A stretch of 64,000 bases of DNA from Pseudomonas migulae NBRC 103157. GTDB taxonomy: Bacteria > Pseudomonadota > Gammaproteobacteria > Pseudomonadales > Pseudomonadaceae. A program made the translations under genes and the position numbers. The notes under the pieces are model-generated. The model had not been told where the DNA came from and ran no database searches. It saw only the letters and a list, made by a program, of their open reading frames with translations. This document shows positions 8,754-17,900 of the stretch, piece after piece (positions within the stretch are counted from its first letter, which is position 1; each line of letters begins with the position of its first letter). Where the stretch lies: assembly GCF_002091715.1 (NCBI RefSeq), contig NZ_BDAG01000016.1, forward strand, positions 1 to 64,000. The letters run 5' to 3'.

Positions 8754-9746
8754 ATGCGTCTGGTTCAGTTTGAATTGATTAGCGGCGAGCGTCGGGTTGG
8801 CGTGGTCGAAAACGGTCTGGTGCACGAAGTACAGGATGCACGCACGGTGCGCGATCTGGCGTTGGCGGCGATCGAGGCGGGCGTCAATCTTGAGCAACAG
8901 GTGCAAACCCTCGGCCTGGGCATCAGCCATGACTATGCAGAACTGCTGGCCCAACTGCGCATCCTGCCGCCGCTGGACCATCCGGACCCGGCGCACATGC
9001 TTGTCAGCGGCACCGGCCTGACCCATTTGGGCAGCGCTTCGGCGCGGGACAAGATGCATCAGCAAGCCGGCGACGAAGCGGCGATGACCGACACCATGCG
9101 CATTTTCAAATGGGGCGTGGAGGGTGGTAAACCGGCAGCGGGGCAGGCCGGCGTACAGCCAGAGTGGTTCTATAAAGGTGACGGCAGCATCGTCGTGCGC
9201 CCGGGCCATCCGTTCCCGCTGCCACCCTTTGCCGAAGACGCCGGTGAAGAGCCCGAGCTCGGCGGCCTCTACGTCATCGGTCACGACGGCAAGCCGTACC
9301 GCCTCGGTTTTGCAGTGGGCAACGAGTTCTCCGACCACGTCATGGAACGCAAGAATTACCTGTACCTGGCTCACTCGAAATTGCGCAGCTGCAGCTATGG
9401 CCCGGAACTTCGGGTCGGTGAACTACCGGAGCATCTGGCAGGCACCAGTCGCATTTTGCGTAACGGTGAAGTGCTGTGGCAGAACGAGTTTCTCAGCGGC
9501 GAGGCCAACATGTGCCACAGCCTGGAAAACCTCGAATACCACCATTTCAAGTACAGCCAGTTCCTGCGTCCGGGGGACGTGCACATTCACTTCTTCGGCA
9601 CCGCGACCCTGTCCTTTGCCGACGGCATTCGCACCCAGCCGGGTGACGTGTTCGAGATCAGTCAGGCCGAGTTCGGTGCACCGTTGATCAACGGTATCGC
9701 ACCGGTCGACGCGGTGTTCGAGCCCGGCACCATCGGCACTCTTTGA
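8754..9746 (+). CDS. FAH-fold AraD1/GguC-type protein, probable 2-keto-3-deoxypentonate dehydratase
   Basis: 330 residues; the start is fixed by AGGAG at 8742 ahead of ATG 8754. It has the AraD1/GguC type of N-terminal half (SGTGLTHLGSASARDKM, about residues 82-98) and a C-terminal FAH-like catalytic half with acidic metal ligands around GEEPELGGLYVIGHDGKPY and the AVGNEFSDH segment. In pentose pathways such proteins convert 2-keto-3-deoxypentonate to 2-oxoglutarate semialdehyde. Its 12-bp spacing to a semialdehyde dehydrogenase gene supports that step. Lactonase or other FAH activities are less likely alternatives. Confidence 0.83.
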   Translation: MRLVQFELISGERRVGVVENGLVHEVQDARTVRDLALAAIEAGVNLEQQVQTLGLGISHDYAELLAQLRILPPLDHPDPAHMLVSGTGLTHLGSASARDKMHQQAGDEAAMTDTMRIFKWGVEGGKPAAGQAGVQPEWFYKGDGSIVVRPGHPFPLPPFAEDAGEEPELGGLYVIGHDGKPYRLGFAVGNEFSDHVMERKNYLYLAHSKLRSCSYGPELRVGELPEHLAGTSRILRNGEVLWQNEFLSGEANMCHSLENLEYHHFKYSQFLRPGDVHIHFFGTATLSFADGIRTQPGDVFEISQAEFGAPLINGIAPVDAVFEPGTIGTL

Positions 9747-9757
9747 AGGAAAAAACC

Positions 9758-11338
9758 ATGACCCGAATTCTCGGTCACAACTACATCGGCGGCCAGCGCA
9801 GTGCGGCCGGCACCGTCAAACTCCAGAGCATCGACGCCAGCACCGGCGAAGCGTTGCCTCACGATTTCCTCCAGGCCACACCTGAAGAGGTCGATGCTGC
9901 GGCCAAGGCCGCTGCTGTCGCTTACCCGGCCTATCGCAGTCTGAGCGCCGAACGCCGCGCGCAATTTCTCGATGCCATTGCCGATGAACTGGACGCGTTG
10001 GGCGATGACTTTGTCGCCGTGGTCTGCCGCGAAACTGCATTGCCGGCCGCACGCATTCAAGGCGAACGCGGTCGCACCAGCGGTCAGATGCGCCTGTTCG
10101 CCAAGGTCCTGCGTCGCGGTGATTTCCATGGTGCGCGGATCGATCAGGCGTTACCGGATCGCAAGCCGTTGCCGCGTCCCGATTTGCGTCAGTACCGCAT
10201 CGGGCTCGGACCGGTCGCGGTGTTTGGCGCCAGCAACTTTCCATTGGCGTTTTCCACGGCGGGTGGCGACACCGCTTCAGCCCTGGCCGCCGGTTGCCCG
10301 GTGGTGTTCAAGGCCCACAGTGGTCACATGGCGACGGCGGAGCAGGTTGCCGATGCGATCATCCGTGCCGCCGAAAAAACCGGCATGCCGGCCGGTGTGT
10401 TCAACATGATTTACGGCGGCGGGGTCGGTGAAGCGCTGGTCAAGCATCCGGCAATCCGGGCAGTCGGATTTACCGGCTCGCTCAAGGGCGGCCGAGCGCT
10501 GTGCGACATGGCCGCAGCCCGTGCGCAGCCGATCCCGGTGTTCGCCGAGATGTCGAGCATCAACCCGGTGATCGTCTTGCCGCAGGCGCTTGAAGCTCGC
10601 GCTGAAACCGTGGCCCGTGACCTGACGGCGTCGGTGGTCCAAGGCTGTGGCCAGTTCTGCACCAACCCCGGCCTGGTGATTGGCATTCGCTCGCCGCAAT
10701 TCAGTGCCTTCGTGCAGCAGGTGGCGGGGTTGATCAACGATCAGCCGGCGCAAACCATGCTCAATGCCGGGACGCTGAGCAGCTATGGCAAAGGTCTGCA
10801 AAAACTCCTCGCGCACCCGGGCGTGACGCACCTGGCGGGTAGTCCACAGCAAGGGAATCAGGCCCGGCCGCAGTTGTTCAAGGCGGATGTCAGCCTGTTG
10901 ATCGAGGGCGATGAAGTCCTGCAGGAAGAAGTGTTCGGCCCGACCACGGTGTTTGTCGAAGTGGCGGATCAGGCGCAACTCAGCACCGCGTTGAATGGAC
11001 TGCACGGGCAACTGACGGCGACCATCATTGGTGAGCCGGACGACTTCACACAGTTCGGCGAGTTGACGGCGTTGCTGGAACAGAAGGTCGGCCGGATCCT
11101 GCTCAACGGGTATCCGACCGGTGTGGAAGTCTGCGATTCGATGGTCCATGGCGGCCCGTACCCGGCGACGTCCGATGCGCGTGGTACCTCGGTGGGCACG
11201 CTGGCGATTGACCGGTTCCTGCGGCCGGTGTGCTTCCAGAACTGCCCCGACAGCCTGCTGCCGGATGCGTTGAAGAATGGCAATCCGCTGCGCATTCAGC
11301 GGTTGGTTGATGGGCAGCCTTCGCGTGAGGCCCTCTAA
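9758..11338 (+). CDS. 2-oxoglutarate-semialdehyde dehydrogenase (NADP-type aldehyde dehydrogenase)
   Basis: 526 residues from the ATG at 9758, which has AAGGA at 9746-9750; an in-frame TTG at 9743 overlaps the previous stop and is less likely. Aldehyde dehydrogenase residues are present: Asn160 in GASNFPLAF, general base Glu264 in FAEMSSINP and catalytic Cys301 in GQFCTNPG. The 526-residue length and these contexts match the KGSADH branch that oxidises 2-oxoglutarate semialdehyde to 2-oxoglutarate. It would complete the pathway started by the dehydratase and FAH-fold enzyme. Confidence 0.9.
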   Translation: MTRILGHNYIGGQRSAAGTVKLQSIDASTGEALPHDFLQATPEEVDAAAKAAAVAYPAYRSLSAERRAQFLDAIADELDALGDDFVAVVCRETALPAARIQGERGRTSGQMRLFAKVLRRGDFHGARIDQALPDRKPLPRPDLRQYRIGLGPVAVFGASNFPLAFSTAGGDTASALAAGCPVVFKAHSGHMATAEQVADAIIRAAEKTGMPAGVFNMIYGGGVGEALVKHPAIRAVGFTGSLKGGRALCDMAAARAQPIPVFAEMSSINPVIVLPQALEARAETVARDLTASVVQGCGQFCTNPGLVIGIRSPQFSAFVQQVAGLINDQPAQTMLNAGTLSSYGKGLQKLLAHPGVTHLAGSPQQGNQARPQLFKADVSLLIEGDEVLQEEVFGPTTVFVEVADQAQLSTALNGLHGQLTATIIGEPDDFTQFGELTALLEQKVGRILLNGYPTGVEVCDSMVHGGPYPATSDARGTSVGTLAIDRFLRPVCFQNCPDSLLPDALKNGNPLRIQRLVDGQPSREAL

Positions 11339-11342
11339 CTAA

Positions 11343-11432
11343 TGTGGGAGCGGGCTTGCTCGCGAAAGCGGTGCGTCAGCCAACATCACTGTTGAATGAC
11401 ACACCGCTTTCGCGAGCAAGCCCGCTCCCACA
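11343..11432. repeat. REPIN (GCGGGC type)
   Basis: Inverted pair TGTGGGAGCGGGCTTGCTCG..CGAGCAAGCCCGCTCCCACA beginning 4 bases after the dehydrogenase stop. The inner arms also pair (AAAGCGGTGTG-like), giving one long hairpin. Confidence 0.93.
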
Positions 11433-11526
11433 TTTGTTCTGTGTTGGCTTCGGGTTTTGTGACCGGCACTGGATCGCTCTCTCATTGAGCTATCATTGCG
11501 TCTTTCCCCTTCAAAGATTGACTGCC

Positions 11527-11823
11527 ATGACTGCCTCAACCGACACCCTGCTCAGCACCCTCGAACACTGCGACATGGTGGAAATCGACGGGCTGCACGC
11601 CTTTGAATTCTCTCTCGATGAAGACGACAACCTGCACATCGAGTGCATCGACGGTCGTGTGTCCAAGCACTGGGAGTTCACCCCGGCCGAGGTCGAGGCC
11701 GCAACCTTCGATCCAACCCTGCAAAGCTGGCTGATCACTGGTGATTCCGGTGAACACCGGTTGGTGTGCATGACCGCATTCCGCGGTGAAAACGACGATG
11801 ACGAAGAAAAAAAGGATGCGTAA
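11527..11823 (+). CDS. Small acidic protein of unknown function (possibly DUF5629)
   Basis: 98 residues from ATG 11527. It is strongly acidic, with a DDDEEKK tail and a core rich in Glu/Asp (MVEIDGLHAFEFSLDEDD). There is no export signal or membrane segment. It resembles a short Pseudomonas-specific family that I recall as DUF5629; the family label is tentative. The stop overlaps the start region of the next gene in another frame, suggesting translational coupling with the lactonase-like protein. Confidence 0.75.
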   Translation: MTASTDTLLSTLEHCDMVEIDGLHAFEFSLDEDDNLHIECIDGRVSKHWEFTPAEVEAATFDPTLQSWLITGDSGEHRLVCMTAFRGENDDDEEKKDA

Positions 11824-12985
11824 TTTCTGGCCGCTGTTGATCGCCGGCAGCATCGGCGCCATGGGCGTTCAGGCCGCGCCGGTCGATCATTATCAGTTGC
11901 TGGTGGGGTCGTATACCGCCGGCCAGAGCCAGGGCATTTACCGCCTGAATTTCGACAGCGCCACCGGGCAGATCGACGCCAAACCCCTGCAAGTGGTCAA
12001 CAGTGAAAACCCGTCCTGGCTGACCCCGTCCCGGGATCAACGTCACCTGTTCGTGGTCAACGAAAACGGCCCGGGTCAGAAAGACCCGGTCGGGCGTGTC
12101 AGCAGTTATGCGATCGATCCCAAGACCCATGAGTTGAGCCTGGTCAGTCAGGTGCAAAGCCTGGGCAACGAGCCGACCCATTCGAGCCTCAGCGTCGATG
12201 CCAGCCATTTGTTCGTCAGCAACTACTCGGTGGCTGAAGATCCGGGCGGCACGTTGGCGGTGTTGCCGGTGGGCGCCGATGGCAAGCTCAAAACTGTCGT
12301 GCAGATGAGCAGTCATCCTTCCAGCCGGGTCAATCCCGAGCGGCAGATGTCGGCGCATGTGCATTCGACGGTGTCCTCGCCAGACGGCAAATTTGTGTTC
12401 TCCAATGACCTTGGCGCGGACAGGATTTTTGTCTACCGCTTCGATCCCAAGGCCAATCCGGAACTGCCATTGACGGCCGCGACACCGGCCTCGGTCCAGT
12501 TGCCGCCCGGCAGCGGACCGCGGCATTTGCTGTTCAGCGCGGATGGCAAGCACGCCTGGCTGACCATGGAAATGAGTGCGCAGGTTGCGGTGTTCGACTA
12601 CCAGAACGGCAAGCTTGAGCAAACACAAATGGTCGATCTGGCAGCCGGCCAACCGACGTCGGACAAAGCGGCCGCGGCGTTGCATGCATCGAAGGATGGC
12701 AAGTTCCTCTATGTCAGCAATCGCGGAACGGCCAATCAGCTGCTGGTATTTGCCATCGATCCGGCCACCGGTCACCTCAAGGAGCTGCAACGCCGGTCGG
12801 TGGACGGTGATCACCCACGCGAGTTCAGCCTCGACCCGAGTGGCAAGTTCGTGCTGATCGCCAATCAGAAGAGCAACCAGATTGTCGTCGTCGAACGCGA
12901 CGCCAAGAGCGGTCTGCTGGGTAAAACCGTGCAGAAACTGCCGATGGATGCCCCGAGCGATCTGAAATTCTTGGTGCGTCAATAG
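11798..12985 (+). CDS. Exported lactonase-family seven-bladed beta-propeller protein
   Basis: About 395 residues; ATG 11798 gives a good signal peptide (MTKKKRMRNFWPLLIAG.. cut near VQA-AP). A GTG at 11786 and an ATG at 11816 are alternatives. The mature part has the 6-phosphogluconolactonase-like propeller pattern: YQLLVGSYTAGQSQGIYR at the start and repeated NPSWLTPS, LPPGSGPRHLLFSADG and DGDHPREFSLDPSGKF blade motifs, where PRH and HPREF are characteristic. Unlike cytosolic Pgl it is exported. It could open sugar lactones made by periplasmic dehydrogenases, which would suit the sugar-acid genes just upstream, but that link is inferred from position. Confidence 0.82.
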   Translation: MTKKKRMRNFWPLLIAGSIGAMGVQAAPVDHYQLLVGSYTAGQSQGIYRLNFDSATGQIDAKPLQVVNSENPSWLTPSRDQRHLFVVNENGPGQKDPVGRVSSYAIDPKTHELSLVSQVQSLGNEPTHSSLSVDASHLFVSNYSVAEDPGGTLAVLPVGADGKLKTVVQMSSHPSSRVNPERQMSAHVHSTVSSPDGKFVFSNDLGADRIFVYRFDPKANPELPLTAATPASVQLPPGSGPRHLLFSADGKHAWLTMEMSAQVAVFDYQNGKLEQTQMVDLAAGQPTSDKAAAALHASKDGKFLYVSNRGTANQLLVFAIDPATGHLKELQRRSVDGDHPREFSLDPSGKFVLIANQKSNQIVVVERDAKSGLLGKTVQKLPMDAPSDLKFLVRQ

Positions 12986-13140
12986 GCCGCAGGCCCCGGT
13001 TGATGGGGCCTGCATCCTTCTATTAATGACGCTGATATCTGCTAATGCTACAAAAGATTTCAAGGCGCCTGCCTCGACAGTTAAGTTTGCTTCACGGCCC
13101 CACCGGGCAAGCAAGCCAACTGAATCCGAGGAATACCGCC

Positions 13141-13320
13141 ATGAACTTCAATCTCTTCTCTGTCATCGCCGCATCCGCCATCTCTGCCACCGTTGCTCTG
13201 CCAGCCGCCGCCAACGTTGAAATCAGCGACAAAAAATCCCACACCCAGAGCTACACCCAGAAATACCTGCAACAGAGCGCCAATTTCTACGCAGCCCTGG
13301 ATCACAAAACCCAAGCCTGA
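13141..13320 (+). CDS. Small exported protein, 59 residues
   Basis: GAGGAATACCGCC precedes ATG 13141. The product has a typical signal peptide (FNLFSVIAASAISATVALPA, cut near AAA-NV) and a mature part of about 35 residues rich in Ser, Gln, Tyr and Lys (SHTQSYTQKYLQQSA). No family was recognised. It starts a run of four very small exported or membrane proteins on the same strand. Confidence 0.75.
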   Translation: MNFNLFSVIAASAISATVALPAAANVEISDKKSHTQSYTQKYLQQSANFYAALDHKTQA

Positions 13321-13340
13321 AAGCTAAGCCCTGCACCCTT

Positions 13341-13416
13341 TATGCAGGAGCGAAGTCACTTGCGCGGATCAAGCTGAAAAGCTTCGAGAAAGCCTGAGTG
13401 ATGTCGCTCCTGCATA
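13341..13416. repeat. Inverted repeat of a third REP-like kind
   Basis: Perfect 13-base arms TATGCAGGAGCGA/TCGCTCCTGCATA, with partly complementary inner sequence (AGTCACT/AGTGATG). It lies 20 bases after the 59-residue gene and could also stop transcription. Confidence 0.75.
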
Positions 13417-13531
13417 ACGCGTTTACGACAGCATCATATTGCTATCAATGCATTGCTTGATATCACATGGCCATGAGTTTAAATTTGACGCTGACTTATT
13501 GACTCCTTCTCTAATAAAAAGGATCGACAGC

Positions 13532-13657
13532 ATGGCGATGCGTCTGGCCGTGGTACTTCTGTTCCTCTATTCGACCCCCATTTTATCGGCAGCTACGCCC
13601 GTTCCCGGCGAGCCCGACGCTGCGCGCGAGCGCATGATGAGTTTTATCGAAGGCTGA
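13532..13657 (+). CDS. Very small exported protein, 41 residues
   Basis: AAGGA at 13519-13523 suits ATG 13532. Residues 1-20 are a signal peptide (MAMRLAVVLLFLYSTPILSA). The mature peptide is only about 20 residues (ATPVPGEPDAARERMMSFIE-G). The upstream in-frame Met at 13439 lacks a ribosome site. No family was recognised; the ribosome site and signal peptide are the evidence that it is real. Confidence 0.55.
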   Translation: MAMRLAVVLLFLYSTPILSAATPVPGEPDAARERMMSFIEG

Positions 13658-13772
13658 AATAGACTGGCTTAATGATCAATGAAGCTGATGCTTACTATGG
13701 ATAACCTTGAGTGGTTATCACGGCTTTTTTGATCGATTCTGTGGGCACTGAAACATGCCCACGGAGAACACC

Positions 13773-13985
13773 ATGGCCAGCTCAATCCTCACTTCTGCCA
13801 AATACGGCGCCTACCTGGCCATCGGTTTTTACGTGGCCCTGGTGGCGGTCGTCAGCATTACCGCGCAATCGCAACACGAGTTCGAAGCACCGATCCAGGT
13901 CGCTTATCCCGCCATCCAGTTCGAGCACCGCGCACAAAACGCCGTGGTCGATCACGCAGACGTGGCGGGAGTGGCAGGGGCATGA
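13773..13985 (+). CDS. Small single-helix membrane protein, 70 residues
   Basis: GGAGA at 13763 precedes ATG 13773. One membrane helix is evident (YLAIGFYVALVAVVSITA, about residues 13-30), followed by a 40-residue polar tail. Its stop overlaps the next start as ATGA, so the two products are probably made together. No family was recognised. Confidence 0.7.
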   Translation: MASSILTSAKYGAYLAIGFYVALVAVVSITAQSQHEFEAPIQVAYPAIQFEHRAQNAVVDHADVAGVAGA

Positions 13986-14239
13986 AAGGGGCCAGACTCT
14001 GGGTCATCGCCTTCCTGGCGTTCATGACCAATGGATCTTCACTGTTGGGAATCGGGCAAGCCTCGGCAGGTTCTGTCGCGCGGTCGATTGAAGCCAACCA
14101 CAACCTCGCTCGCAGCATCCAGACCGAAAAGGCCATGGGCTTGCTGGCTGGTAATCCGCCGATGAAACGCCAAGGCGATTTCTTCGGGCCGTTCCAGGTT
14201 GATTGCTCGGTGTTGCAGATGTGTGAGGTGTTTGCGTGA
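13982..14239 (+). CDS. Small exported protein, 85 residues, coupled to the preceding gene
   Basis: It starts in the ATGA overlap at 13982. The N-terminus is a signal peptide (ARLWVIAFLAFMTNGSSLLG) followed by a mature part of about 58 residues ending in two cysteines (DCSVLQMCEVF) that could form a disulphide in the periplasm. Together with the upstream 70-residue membrane protein it looks like a two-component small envelope unit. The function is unknown. Confidence 0.68.
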   Translation: MKGARLWVIAFLAFMTNGSSLLGIGQASAGSVARSIEANHNLARSIQTEKAMGLLAGNPPMKRQGDFFGPFQVDCSVLQMCEVFA

Positions 14240-14251
14240 ATCTTCGACACG

Positions 14252-14335
14252 CTGTAGCAGCCGGCTTGCTGGCGATGGTGTGTCAGTTAACGCATCAGTG
14301 TCTGACACTCCATCGCCAGCAAGCCGGCTCCTACA
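14252..14335. repeat. REPIN (GCCGGC type)
   Basis: Inverted REP pair with a one-base change in the left arm (TGTAGCAGCC). It sits between the convergent small-protein and glutathione transferase genes. Confidence 0.9.
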
Positions 14336-14344
14336 GAGGGGCGG

Positions 14345-14941
14345 TTATTTTTTCATGATTGATGTGAACAGGTCTGATTCTAAAAACCGCTGGAGCCAAG
14401 CCTGCAGCCGCACATAGGGCGTCTGCCCGAACCACTCGCGATCGACATGGGCGAATTGCCGAATAAACGGCATCAGCGCCACATCCGCCAGGCTGGGATG
14501 GTCCGCCAACACGTAATCGCGCCCCTCCAGCAACCCATCCAGCCTGCGCAAAAACACCTCGCCCTCAGCGCGATAAAATTCCATCGGCCGCTCGGGATAA
14601 CGCTCGGCGTACTTGTAGCGATTCAAATGCACCTTGAACGCCTGATCGTTCTCTTCAATCAGCGCAGCGATTTGCACTTGCCCGGCGGGATCATCCTTGA
14701 GCAACCAATCCTGCGGATCATGCTGCGCCAGCGCCCAGCGCATGATCGACAGGCTTTCATCGATCACTTCACCGTTCACACTCAACACCGGCACCGTGCC
14801 TTTGCTCGACAGCGCGAGCATTTCGGCAGGCTTGGCCTTCAGGCTGACCTCGACGATGTTCACCGCAACCCCCGAGTAACGCAGGGCCATGCGCGCCCGC
14901 ATGGCGTACGGGCAGCGGCGGAAGGAGTACAGCGTATTCAT
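14345..14941 (-). CDS. Glutathione S-transferase-like protein
   Basis: 198 residues. The N-terminal thioredoxin-like domain has a Cys-Pro start (FRRCPYAMRAR, Cys10), the cis-Pro loop TVPVL (Pro51) and the glutathione-binding DES (Glu62-Ser63); the C-terminal helical GST domain follows. The Cys10 position suggests a thiol-transfer (omega/GrxB-like) rather than a Ser/Tyr-type mechanism. The start codon overlaps the sbcC stop (AAATGA) and the ribosome site GGAGGTG lies inside sbcC, so it is the last gene of an sbcD-sbcC-GST operon. Confidence 0.87.
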   Translation of the reverse strand: MNTLYSFRRCPYAMRARMALRYSGVAVNIVEVSLKAKPAEMLALSSKGTVPVLSVNGEVIDESLSIMRWALAQHDPQDWLLKDDPAGQVQIAALIEENDQAFKVHLNRYKYAERYPERPMEFYRAEGEVFLRRLDGLLEGRDYVLADHPSLADVALMPFIRQFAHVDREWFGQTPYVRLQAWLQRFLESDLFTSIMKK

Positions 14942-17900
14942 TTCACCTCCAGCGTACTCAAACCGTTGCCCTGGCGGTGGACCTGAATCTGCACCGGTAT
15001 CCGTTCGTGCATTTCCTGAACGTGGGAAATCACCGCGACCTTGCGCCCCTGCGCCTGCAAGCCGTCGAGGGCATCCATGGCCAGTTGCAGGGATTCCGGA
15101 TCGAGACTGCCGAAACCTTCGTCGATGAACAGCGATTCGATTTTCAGCGTGCTCGACGCCATCGACGCCAGGCCCAACGCGAGTGCGAGGGAGACGAGGA
15201 AGGTTTCGCCGCCGGACAACGAATGCACCGAGCGCAGTTCGTCGCCCATCTCAGTGTCCATCACCAACAACCCGAGCATGCTGCCGCCGCGCTTCAAGCG
15301 ATAACGCCGCACCAGTTGCCGTAGCTGCACGTTGGCGTGATGCACCAGCAGGTCGAGGTTGTAGGCCTGGGCGATCTTGCGGAAGGTGTCGCCGCTGGCG
15401 GAACCGATCAACGCATTCAGGCGCGCCCAGCGCTGATACTCGGTGTAGGCGTCGGCGATCTGTTGGGCCAACGCCTGATTGGCATTTTGCCGGCGTTGAT
15501 CCTCGGCTTGTTCGGCGCGCAGTTCGGCGCAGCGGTGCTCGCTGGCAGCGAACTGGCTTTGCAGTTCGGCCAGGGCGCTTGCGAGTTGCTCGGCATCGAG
15601 GTTGCCATCGTGTTGCGCCTGATGACTGGCCAGGCGCTTATCGCGCTCGTGCAGCAACACTTTGGCTTGTTCGATGGCTTTTTCGTTGAGCTGCAACCGT
15701 TGGCGCAATTCACTGACCTGCTGGTCGTCGACGCTGAGCAATTGCTCGAGGCCGCCGTCGTCCAGTTCGGGATGCAAGGCACGCCATTCGGCGATCCTCG
15801 TGTTCAGTTCGCGGTCTTCGGTTTCCAGGGCGATCAGGCGGTCTTGCTGCGCTTTCAGTTCCGCGGCCAGTTGCACCAGCTGCGTGCGTACCGATTGCAG
15901 TTCCTGATTCGCAGCCGTTTCGGCATTGCGCGCCTGTTCGACAGCCTGATCCAGTTGCTGCTGCCACTCTTCGGCGCTGGTGTGTGAGCCGAGCAGTTGC
16001 GTCAGTTGCTGCTGGCAAGCCTGTTGTTGGTCGGCGAGGGCGGTGAATTGCTGCTGAGCCGCTTCCAGCTGTTGGACGCGGGTCAGTTGACGATCCTGTT
16101 CCTTTTCCAGCGTCTGCTGGCGTTGTTGCTGTTCGCTGAGTTCATCCCGTTGCTGGTCGAGCTGTTCCAGGCGCTGGGCGATCTGTCGGTCGAGTTGCAT
16201 GAAGGTCGCGGCAGGCTCGTTGCGCAAGGCGTCCAGCGTGTCGGTCGGGAGCAGGGTGCTGAACGCGGTCAGCTCTTCGTCCAGACGCTGGCGATCATTG
16301 CTCAGCTCGCGTTGCTGGCTGGCCAGTTGTTGGGTCGCCTGCAGGCTCGCGGTCTCGGCGCTACGCACTTGCTGTTGCAAGCGCGCCGCGTCCTGTTGCA
16401 GGGTGAGCAGGGCGGTTTGCCGCTGTTCGTCCTGCGTGATGCTTTGGTTCAACTGGCTGTTTTGCTGGTTCAGCCAGGCATCGCGTTTGGCGCTGTCCTG
16501 ATTGAAAAGCTGCGCCGATAACGGGTGCGCATCGAGGCTCGGTGTCAGGCTTTGTTGCTGAGCGACCAGTTGTTCCTGCTGTTGCAGCAATTCCTTCTGT
16601 TGCGCGATCACACCGCCGACTTCGGTACGCAGGTCGGTGAGTTTTTCCTTGAGTAAATCCACCGCTTTCTGCGCGTTTGCCTGTTCGCTTTCATCGTGGC
16701 GGCCGAGGCTTTGCAGCAGCGCTTCGGGCTGGTGATAAGGGTGGTCAGGGCTGCCGCAAACCGGGCACGGCTGATCATCCTGCAACTGCTCGCGCAGTTC
16801 TTCGACGCTGGCGCTGCGGGCCAGGCGCTGACGCTCCAGCAGTTCGCGGGTGACCGTCAGGGTCTGTTCAGCGACGGTCAATTCGTTTTTGGTTTTTACC
16901 CCGTCCTGGGTCAAACGGTCGCGTTCGACCTGGGCAGCGGTTTGACGTTGCTGCAGGTCGGCGATGCGCTTGTCCAGTTCCTGCTGGCTGGCCCACAGAC
17001 GCGTCAGTTCCTCAAAGCTGCGCAGTTGCTTGCGATTGTCCTGCAACAGATTGCCCAGCAACCGGATCTGTTCGGCCACCGCCTCAGGCTCGGCGCCGGC
17101 CTCTTTGTAGAGTACTTCCAGATTCTGTTTTTGTGCCGCCCATTCTTTGGCGGCACGGCTGGCGTTCTGCTCCAGAGACGTCAGTTCCGCCTGACCCTTG
17201 TTCAGGCGATTGCCGATCAGCATCAACTGCTGCAGGCGATCGCGGTAGGCGTTCCAGGCGTCGCTGAGCGGCGCAAGATGGGTGCTTTGCTCAAGCTCGG
17301 CAGCAATCCTTTGCAGACGCTCGGTCACCCGATTCTGCTGATCGAGCAAACCTTGAATCGTGTTCTGGCCTTCGGTACAAGCCTGTTCCGCTTGCTGCTT
17401 TAGGTCGGCACTGAGGCCGGCGTCCTTGATCAGGCGGGCGAGGGTGCTTTGCGCCTCAAAGGCCTGACGCAGCAGCGGTGCGCTTGAAGTGTGTTGGCTT
17501 TGCGCCTCGATCAGCGCGGTTTGCGCCGCGCTGAGGCTGTGTTCGAGTTGCGTCTGACGTGTCTGCAGTTCCTGTTCTTGCCGGGTGTGTTGCTGAATCT
17601 GCTCTGCCAGCGGCGTGAGTCGGGCGCTCAGTTCGGCCTGACGGGCGAACTGGTGCCGTTGTGGTGCCAGTTGCTCCAGACGAGTCAGCTTCAAGCGTTC
17701 GCCGGCCAGGCTTTGCCAGTCCTGCTGAGCGCTGGTCAGTTGTTCGGTGGCGCTGAGCTGCTCGTCCTGCAACTGGCGCAGTTCTTTCAGCCACGTGTGT
17801 TGCAGCTCTAATTGTTTGAGTTGCGCTTGCTGGGACTTGAGTAGCTGCTGCGCCTCTTTGAAGCGTTCATCCAGTTCCGCGCGGACTTCGGGCGACAAGG

